In this document: positions 43,401-51,400 of the stretch, in pieces
Layout of the letters: each line of letters starts with the position of its first letter
Numbering within the stretch: position 1 is the first letter of the stretch
Origin: an uncultured Eubacteriales bacterium
GTDB lineage: Bacteria; Bacillota; Clostridia; Peptostreptococcales; Anaerovoracaceae
Assembly: GCA_902798745.1 (NCBI GenBank)
Contig: CADBXM010000006.1
Location: forward strand, 1-64,000
Reading direction: 5' to 3'
DNA length: 64,000 nt
The notes under the pieces: model-generated
Databases searched by the model: none
The model's input: only the letters and a program-made list of their open reading frames with translations
What the model was told of the DNA's origin: nothing
Translations under genes and position numbers: made by a program

Positions 43401-45160
43401 GAAGGGTCGAACAGATACTGAAGTGATTCGCCGGTCGATCCTATGGTCTGGTTATCTGTCAATACAGGGTAACCGTCTGTAAGTTTATTCTGAACTATCC
43501 CCTGGAACGGATCGCCGTTGCCGGTATAACTGTTGAGACCGTCCTTGCCGTCTTTATTTACGCTCTCCCAGGCGTTACCAGTAGTACCATACTTGTTTCC
43601 GTTGTATACGGTTCCGGCCCATGCAGGGGAAAATTTGAGCGCGTGGCCATGATCCGGATCATCGGTGCTGGAGTTGATTCCCTTATTATTACCGGTACCG
43701 TTGACATGACCATCGCCGGCCTCTGCTGCGCCCTGTGTCTGATCAAGGTCTCCCCAGCCGTCTCTTCCGGAAAGCTCAGGGCTGACGATCCAGTAGTCAA
43801 AGAGATTTATGGTAGTTCCCGCAGGATTACTTATGGTCTGTACCTTGTCTCCATCCATTATGGCGTCCGCGGCGTCCGTGACGCTTATCTCGATCACGGA
43901 TCCGTCCTTGAGCGTGATGGTAAGAGTTTCCTCTGTATCAAAAGCTTTAAGACTGATCAGCAGCCATTCTCCGGCTTTGTATTTCTTATGATTGATATCG
44001 AGAACTTCTTTCTCAGTAAGACCGAGCGGATAGATAACATGAAGATTGTTTTCTTTCATGACATCGGCGACTGTGCAGTCCTTTTTAAGCAGCCCGACAT
44101 ACATCAGCTTTGGATCACTGAATTCAACAGTATCGACCTGATCAAGGAAGTCAGCCGTTGCCATGACCTTATCGGTCGCTTTCTCAGCAGTGATACCAAG
44201 TTCTTCAGTGAGCATGCCGAGGCTGATCGAATCTCCGCCGTTGATGCTGAACTCGCCGCCGTTTTCGTTATAAGAGAAGTCAACTGTATAAACAACTGCG
44301 TATACAGAAAAGCTGCCCGCTTCGAATGTAGTCTCAGTAAGGAAGTCTTTCTTATCTGTATTGACCTCAACGATATCACTGCTGAGGATCTCAGGCTCAA
44401 TTTCACCGCTGTTCTTGTTCTCGGCAAAATGAATGACTTTCAGATCACCAGGATCTTCTACGCTCATGGACTTTGAGGCCTTTTTATCGTATTCGATTTT
44501 TACACTGACAGAATCTTCCGGAGTGCTGAGCTCTTCGCCGTCCACAACGAGCTTTATATCGTAAAAGTGAGCAAACTTAAGTTTTCTTGTTGATTCGGCA
44601 TCACTGTTCAAGGCATCCAGTGAGTCATTTGCATACTGCTCATAAGCTTGAGGATATTTATCTTTATCGATTTCCTTTACGGTGACTTCAGTTCCGGCAG
44701 GCAAAACATTTTCTTTGTCGAGAACAGTTACTGTATATCCATCACCATCAAAGGTCGGCAGAACAGAGACAGTCTCTTCTTCTGCTACTACATTTTTTTC
44801 TTTATGATTCCCGCTGGTGTTGTCTGCCGTTATTTCTTCTGAAGATTTCTCCCCAGAACTCTTTTCAGGTTCATCTGTATCTGATGCTTCAGACGCTTCA
44901 GGTGCGCTTTCAGCTTCTTCCGTTTTCGTGGTCGATCCATCGATCATCTGCTCTGCAGTATTCTGAGGAATGTCAATTCCGCCCTGCTCATGCGCGGCTT
45001 CGTTGTCTAAGGTAAAAGCAGGCAAGATCAGGATATATGTAGTCGCAAAAACAACAATACAAGAAAGAACCAGCGCTAATTTGCGCTGCTTCTGTATAAT
45101 ATCAGCGAGTGCCCGTATTATTCTTTTCAGCAGATAAGCAATATCCGTTTTATAATGCAT
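40409..45160 (-). CDS. Fibro-slime/Cna_B adhesin with frameshifted LPKTG sorting signal
   Basis: A 1583-residue surface protein. N-terminal membrane-anchor segment ending in ILPAFTLD (residues 28-51), acidic linker, a module shared with the two adhesins upstream (about 140-430), a fibro-slime/PA14-like domain (about 640-800: FEFSGDDDVWLYVDGVLIGDGGG ends near 703), then SpaA/Cna_B domains (FTKVDGSG ... KETRVPEGY; IDIKKTDDM ... EEKDPPAGY). The sorting motif LPKTG is at about residue 1533. After IFY the sequence changes frame: a 19-bp tandem duplication (40507-40544) removes the membrane helix and Arg-rich tail and adds 38 unrelated residues. With one repeat copy the gene would end at 40438 with the native GRRRARR tail. 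There is no clear ribosome binding site. Confidence 0.9.
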   Translation of the reverse strand: MHYKTDIAYLLKRIIRALADIIQKQRKLALVLSCIVVFATTYILILPAFTLDNEAAHEQGGIDIPQNTAEQMIDGSTTKTEEAESAPEASEASDTDEPEKSSGEKSSEEITADNTSGNHKEKNVVAEEETVSVLPTFDGDGYTVTVLDKENVLPAGTEVTVKEIDKDKYPQAYEQYANDSLDALNSDAESTRKLKFAHFYDIKLVVDGEELSTPEDSVSVKIEYDKKASKSMSVEDPGDLKVIHFAENKNSGEIEPEILSSDIVEVNTDKKDFLTETTFEAGSFSVYAVVYTVDFSYNENGGEFSINGGDSISLGMLTEELGITAEKATDKVMATADFLDQVDTVEFSDPKLMYVGLLKKDCTVADVMKENNLHVIYPLGLTEKEVLDINHKKYKAGEWLLISLKAFDTEETLTITLKDGSVIEISVTDAADAIMDGDKVQTISNPAGTTINLFDYWIVSPELSGRDGWGDLDQTQGAAEAGDGHVNGTGNNKGINSSTDDPDHGHALKFSPAWAGTVYNGNKYGTTGNAWESVNKDGKDGLNSYTGNGDPFQGIVQNKLTDGYPVLTDNQTIGSTGESLQYLFDPSVDHAGKASYDGVNQLLYVDSEGYYTYDSRYYAASLNSDKTFDVTEQTSSDSEIRGFWPFGTQNFWSGLHLNTQFSMPANGQVLNPKQEYKDMQFEFSGDDDVWLYVDGVLIGDGGGIHNRTEIDINFATGQVTVTGKKDSNHPGDDEYVLWLDDLYKAAGKYDDDAWEDIPGVEGHKRFKRGTYHTFDMFYLERGGGESNLYIHYNLISTVEFSAHKSFLGTERLHRDQFQFEMTGLDGQYKKWTGGGTPPEGAICDKNGDYWVLSDPSARAIMPSGGTDGGAGTVADPKKVLSDDGYTSYITGVTEDGNVNFGQAEISQADRDACHNGDPSSYLYRVREIVPDDAENADGVRWDQADEAQKAEGGFVKDQVVYDGRVYYWLGTVKEEEVTAGDGSTHIEYVLAKSRFLDSDYSVPDTETTFFNFSNTFVPDLGKLEFTKVDGSGTGVPGAEFALYTDEDCRTPLINIDGDKQPWTAVSDDQGKVIFDGVRVGEYFMKETRVPEGYKPIDTVYKVTIVDSDDHTESSTIVAIDDDTRTPVHEIYNTKISTEGLEVDKFWKGDTPDDDATITYKLYQTSTRSKIGQYSVDVSELGYGKPDWNNGRFFTNDELIGDKTHIKKGSVIEVVIATTSGGWSFDTLNETTPITSNQTIISDTLSGGKDLERRIRIEVTDESSTTIKLNGQLESCYDGNGGKPNISVSIISEPSESEEGETKLVATATLGKNTVTSTIGPEFSGLDPAVVINRGSGNWTSVVKNLPERSVDGEWETVFRYYVEEVESSIPSGFSFDSIYPASAVPGETVSIVNKTEPSATIDIDIKKTDDMPDSENYLAGAVFELQYRVDSTQSWEKAKTIYGMDIEQLDENSQFTVPEEGITITGLMDGQYRMEEKDPPAGYIILEDHPVLFTVENGEITSTDGTISGVRYAEASDDNNALFIVPNTPGAELPKTGGIGTTIFYRYDDFLCTRVDSSDMRRNLLHRSQTRPEIDSERSKFDL
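40428..40526 (-). repeat. 99-bp repeat, copy A (3' end of adhesin gene)
   Basis: Identical over 99 bases to 45360-45458. It covers the coding part for the sorting-signal membrane helix and positive tail, the native stop codon, and ten bases beyond it. Confidence 0.95.
40507..40544 (-). repeat. 19-bp perfect tandem duplication causing a frameshift
   Basis: Two adjacent copies of ATAGAAAATCGTCGTACCG. The second copy shifts the reading frame by one because 19 is not a multiple of 3. The paralogous 3' end at 45439-45457 has one copy and an intact frame. Confidence 0.95.
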
Positions 45161-45293
45161 GCAATTTGTTTTGAAAAAGGTTAATAATATAAAAACAAAT
45201 ACATTTTAACATAGAATTGACAAAAATATAAGTATGGTTAACAATCCTCCCCTTTTTTCACATCAGTTAAAATAACCGAATGGCAATAATAAT

Positions 45294-45321
45294 AGCGAGA
45301 GCCATATTTAAGGCTCTCGCT
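45294..45321 (-). terminator. Terminator of the 2893-residue adhesin gene
   Basis: AGCGAGAGCC pairs with GGCTCTCGCT (10 bp) around an 8-base loop, 49 bases past the stop codon. The U tract is poor on the minus strand. The stem is almost the same as at 40328-40358. Confidence 0.65.
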
Positions 45322-45359
45322 TTAAGTCATCAAATTGCGATTAAAAAGTAAATTGTGAG

Positions 45360-45458
45360 CTCTCAGAGTCTATCTCCGGGCGCGTCTGCGACCGATGAAG
45401 TAAATTCCTCCGCATATCACTAGAATCGACCCGAGTACATAGAAAATCGTCGTACCGA
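45360..45458 (-). repeat. 99-bp repeat, copy B (3' end of adhesin gene)
   Basis: Identical to 40428-40526. Encodes the membrane helix and GRRRARR tail in frame. Confidence 0.95.
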
Positions 45459-48400
45459 ATGTAGTGAGTCCAGACGCAACATTATTTACATAACTAATGC
45501 CTGCAACAACGTTCGTGACTGTATCATGACTGTCTTCATCATATGTAAGTGCCGGAATCAAAGCTCTTCCCTCAGTGCCAACAGGACTATCGTATCTTTT
45601 TAGAATTCCACCCGTGATACTAAAGTAGATATCATTATTTTCGATTTTACTATAACCTGTTGGCATGTCTGTTTCGACAATCATGTACTCGCCGTTCGGG
45701 AGGTTATCAAAGATAAGCTTACCGAGATCTTCTCCGGAACTGCCTACAGGAACACCATCTTCGGAACCATATTCACCTTCATATGCTTCGTATATACTGC
45801 CATTGTATTTCAGCAGTCTGAACCTTGCACCGGAAAGCTTTTCTTGCTCCTGATCACCTCTTGTTGTCTCATCGATTTTAATGATCTCTATCGTCATCCT
45901 CTTAAGTTTATTGACGATATCATTTCCGTCTTGCGTAACAACAAACGTATCAGCGCCTTCTTTACCCTCCGTGCTGATCGTAACTATATAAGTTCCGTTC
46001 GGCTGCTTCACCGCTTTGTAAACAACAGCGTTCTCACCGGCTCCAACTGTAAATTCTATTTCTTCCACGCTGTATTCATAAGTGTTGCCGTCTTTGTCTT
46101 TCTTTGGAAGGTCGGCGTATGTGAAGGATCTGGTAAATCCATCGATTGTATGCCACGTCGGCTGGAGGAATTGCTCCTCTCCTTCCCAACTCACCGTTAC
46201 AGGTTCAGGATCCGTTAATTCAGTACGACGCGTCAGCTTAAGAACCGGTGTACCAAGCACATAACTGGTATCATCGCCTACATTCCATGTTTTTGTTCCG
46301 TTAAGCTCAGTCGTTTCCAACTTATTCTTGGCTATGACATCAGCGCTTGAAATCAATGGATTTTGTTCGTCGCCCTGTCCGTTATTGAAGGACACCGTAT
46401 AATTCTTTGGATAGCATTCTTTCTCTTCAAGATAATAGCTGTATACGATGGTTTTCAGCCGCGTGCCATTATTAGTTACGGTCAATTCCTGGACAGTCTG
46501 CGGCAAACCAGCCCATTCCTTATGCCATCCATGCTCAGCATCCAATGTAAATACTTTTCCGGCATTCTGGTTTTCAAACGAAGCGTCTTCTTGTTCTTCG
46601 GTAGTTTCTTCCGGATCAAAACAAGCAAGACCAAGTCCATCCAGTCCGCCTACCAATGCAGACGTGTCACCGCTGACAAAGGATACGTTAACCTCATCAC
46701 CATCCGCAGTCGCATAGAATGGAGCACTTGAGTATATAAACTGTTGGCTTGTAGAGTCACTATCACCACCAGACAATATAAGCGTTTCGTTGTCTTTACT
46801 GAACCTAAAGTTGACGGTCTTTTCAGGCTTTATTACTGCAGTAACATAGACAGGTGCGCCACGCGGTACTACTAACTCCTTCGTTACACCATTACCCAGA
46901 TTGAGCTTTACAGTCACCAGATCATCCGGATCCAGATCGAATTTGTTGTAATCCAGATACTCTTCATGGTATGTCCGCTTCAGCTGGAATTTTGCCCAAG
47001 CATCAGGATAGTCCTGAAGTGCTTCATGATCCCATTGTTTTTCGAGCGAGAGATCGACGGTTTTCTGTATTTCTTTTGTAGATCTTACATTTGTCAGATG
47101 GATCGTATACCATTCGTCCATGCCCTCCTGAGGCATATTACCCTCGCCGGCATCCTGTTCATAGTCAGGAGAATAGTGATCCGACAAATGACCGGATTCA
47201 TTCTTACTCCAGGTCTCTGTAGCAGGATCTCGACCATCATTATAGTTAATTGTATACGCTACCTCATCTACAGAGTAGATCAGGCGGTACACACTGCCGT
47301 TATCGTGAGCCTTGTACAGCGGAAGATCATTGAACTTCTCCTGATCAGAATCCGTCGAGCGAAGCGTAATGCTCTTCTGCGTCGTACCGTCTGTTTCGTA
47401 AACAGGAGTCCAGCTGCGTTTCGCATCAGAAGCTTCCTCGCCGCTGACCAGGACCTCACGGTATTCAAGGTTGAAGGTAGCTGTCCATGACTCAACCTTT
47501 CCATTATCATTTTGAGCCCACTGCCAGTTTTTAATTACCGGAACATCCACCAAAGGCACGAGCATATTTGTGAATGTCGCGGCAGCGGAAGGTGTGTTTT
47601 CAGCACGTACATTCAGCGTTGCGGACCCACCTGAAAGATCAGCTGTGCCGGATTCCACATCGATCTGTCCCAGTTTCATGGTGTACTTGCCATCCTGATC
47701 GTCATCCAGCTGGAATTCACCCTCAGTCACCTTGTACGTTCCGGCGAGAAGATCAGGGATCAGAACAGTTCCATCCGAAGGTGCATCAACAAAGCCTGAG
47801 GTTTCGCTAAAGGAAATCTCATCATCTGAAACCTTGTAGGTTACTGCGTCTTCCGCGTCTATACGTATCTGGACGTACTTTGTTTTTCCACTTTCACCAG
47901 GTCCGGTAACAGTGAAGTTATACTTTCCGGCCGCCAGGGAAACATCTTCGTTTGTCGGTACGTCTAACACCTTTTTCAGCGTCAGGCTGCCGTTGATTTT
48001 GTTTGTAGCGGTAATGATTCCGGTGGTAATGCCTTCATTGTTAGTTATGGAAACCAAACTGCCCTGTCCCTCTGCAAGAGGCTGATCATTTTCGTCCAGC
48101 TCAACGATATAGTACTGATATGAAGCGCTACCATCAGATAGTGGGAAGTCGTATTCACTTCCATTGCCAATCGTCCAAGAAGCCGTATAGGCAGGTGAAG
48201 ATAAAGTTGTATCTGAAGAGAATTCTTCATCAACAATAACATCCGCATCCGCATTTCCTGCAGGGCTTGCTGCTATGCTGCCAAGTATTCCATTTCTATC
48301 TCGATTAATTTGATAGTTGCCTGAATTATAAGAAACAGTAATATCAATATCATCATCAACATTTGGAACAGTAATTGTTACGTTTCTACCTGATCTATTA

Positions 48401-51400
48401 TTTTGAGAGGTTATTACTGATTGTGTAGATCTTTTTCTGACAACAACATTAAACTGATTACCATAATCACTATTTTGTTCCGTATAGGTTAAAGTTAGCG
48501 TATTCCCGCTAAACAGTAAGTCTTCAGAATAATAATCAACATCTGGATGATATTGCCCCCCCCATTGATAACCATCAGCATGAAAATGAACTTTTACATT
48601 ATGGTTACTGAAAATTTTATACCGTCTCAACTGAACTTTGACATCTTTGGTTCCTTGCGCAGGATTGTCGTTTTCATCCACCCAGCGTTTTTCAACACGA
48701 ATCTCGTCCGGTTCCGGCTGGATATGTTCATTCGGAATCGTGAGTGAAAATGTTTTATTACTGTTATTAGTCCAGTTGACGCCAGCAGGCAGCGCACTAT
48801 CAGGCAACGTGACACCCTCAGGCAGAGTATCACCAGGCATGTAAATCACGCCATGCGCTACTGCAAAAGTAATTGGATTGATACCTGTGTAGTTAGTCGG
48901 TGGCGTCTCTGTAAGGGTATACACACCATCCGCAAGATCCATAAACGTATACGTGCCGATATCAGCCGTACCGTCTTCAGGCAGTGTCCACGTCTCATCA
49001 GTTCCTGTCTTAGTAAGGGTGAACTGGGCGCCAAGCAGTGTGCCTCCACTCTCGTCGGTCTTTTTGACTTTCAGATCGGCGGAATGGATCTTATTCGTGA
49101 ATATGACATGGTTGTCCCTGTTCGACACGATTTCCCCGGTGAAGCTTCCTGAACTGATATCCTCCACTTCTGTTCTCGATACTATAGATTCTCCATCACG
49201 GATCTGCGATTCGATTTTCATAAGATCATAATCCTGAGCGATTTCCGTCTCAGTAATCGTGTACCTCGTTCCTTTCGGAACATTGGCGATATTCAGGATC
49301 TGACCTTGCATGATCTGAATGGTATCGTGAACATGGTTGTCACTATCGTGAATCATCTGGTTGCCTTTAAGCTCGAGAGTAACCGGATTATTGTTTTCAT
49401 CGGTATAGCTGATTTCAGTAGGTCCTACGCTATCCGGATCAAAAGCATCACCGCTTGTTGTTTCCGCAGTATACGTGTCTCCGGACTCTGTTGTCAGTGT
49501 CAGTGAACTGCCTCCCAAAGGATCCGCCTGGAAATAATAGGTGGTTCCATCAATCTCGGCGTGATAGAAGAGACCATTGATACCGTACCAAGGAACATGG
49601 CTACCTTCTATCGTAAAAGGACCAGGCTCCAGATCACTAACCAGATTAATCCGATAGTTAAACCTTGTCTCATCGTTGTTTAATACTGTTTTGCCGTCCT
49701 TGTCAACGACGATCTTTTCTACATTGATGTAGCCACGCAGAGAGTTATCTACCACCAAAGCACCAATTGAATTCATCGGCGCAGGAGTCATCTGCTCGAT
49801 TGGATATGGTGTGTTTAGGTCAAGGGTATCATCGTCCATCTCTTCTTCAAAGACAATATTCACCATCTTGCCATTCACAAGCATCGGATGGAAAACAGGT
49901 GATACAAAATCAAATTCGTAGCCTAATTCGTTTCCATCATCGTTTTCTTTGACATGGTAGTCGTGTCCGCGTTCCAGAATGTAGTAGATCGTCCCTTGGT
50001 AAATAGCTTTCGGATATTCTGCCGGATTCAGACCCAAAGCTTCCATGCGGTCTATCGTCAACATAAGACCTGTAGCAATATTGATCTCATCGCTCCAGCG
50101 CGTGCCGATATAATATACATGTCCATTGGAGACGACCCTTCTCAGGCTGCTTTCGTCCCATACATATTTACCTAAGTCACTATCCCAGCCGAGGGAAACA
50201 GTCGCAAATGGTTTTGTGCTGTTATCCGAGAAAATGTCAAACTTGGCAACAAACTCCGTAGGCGTGCCATCAGGATTATAGAGATATTGCGCCAGTATCG
50301 CAGGATTTCTATCTACACTCCACTGTTTCTCGAGATTCGTCTTGGTGGCGTTCAGCGGCATAGGGTCAGGGAAGTTAAGATTCTCTGAATCCGGGTCAGT
50401 CTGGTCTATAAGCTCACCATCTTCAATCTGTGATACAGAGTATTCCACTTCCTGATGGGTGTTGGTAAGAACGGCGAAAGTGCCATCCTCGTATTTTACA
50501 ATGGAAGGATAATCAGAAACGCCGTTTGACCAGTACTTTCTCCCTTTTGAATCAGTATGCTCGTGCTGGCTGGCGGTGTCTTCATCCCACTTAAAACCAG
50601 GCATCCCGTTGTTAAGACCAGCCACATAATTGTAAGCTTCCTGTTTAGGCCATACGACAAACTCCGCTTTATAGTCGCTGTCATCCCACAAAATGCCTAA
50701 CGGGGTAAGATCCCATGTCAGTTCTCCGCTGCCGTCAACACCGGCCAGAGCCATCTTGTATTCCACGCCGCCCACTGTAACGGAATAATACGTACCTGCG
50801 TTATAGGCATCATCAGGATTCACCTTTTTCTGTACATCGCCAGACGTCGTGGTGTAGCTACGTCCATTGATCGTAAAGGTCACGACCGGCTCGGTCCCCT
50901 CTTCCGGCATGGTTGCCTGTACTGTATAAGGTTGCTTGGAACTGCCTGCACTAGGCGTAACAGTATATTTCACTGCAGATGGTTTTCCTTCCACGAACGT
51001 GGATGTCATCGCGCCCTGTGTCAGACCGTCCTTGACCTTGACCTGAGAATGACCGATGTTGCCTGTGATTTCTTTAAAAATCTTATTGAAATAGTCAACT
51101 AATTCGTTTGTGTTGGTCGCATTCTTGAAGTATTCACCAGCAGCTTCGGTACTCTCATTAGCCGTATCATCGGTACCTCCGCTGTATGCATAATTGGTAA
51201 GGCGGACCATGTATTTATAGTCATCGCTTTCTCCATATGTAAAGATGTTAAACAATTTATTACCAGCGGCGACTAAACCTTGAGCATCGTCCTTAGCAGC
51301 ATCATAGGCTATAGGGTAGCCTTCATCACCATGATATCCGGCACCTCCATTGTCTCCGTACCACGCGCCCCATTCATATGCTGTATCGTGGTTATTGATC

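Noticed and set aside
43643-44476. A 277-codon plus-strand reading frame in the 1583-residue adhesin
   Set aside because: Antisense of an evident Cna_B/fibro-slime adhesin and without a ribosome binding site.
40428-45458. Direct repeats read as insertion-sequence ends
   Set aside because: The two 99-bp copies lie at the 3' ends of two related genes and contain their coding sequence and stops; there is no transposase or target duplication.
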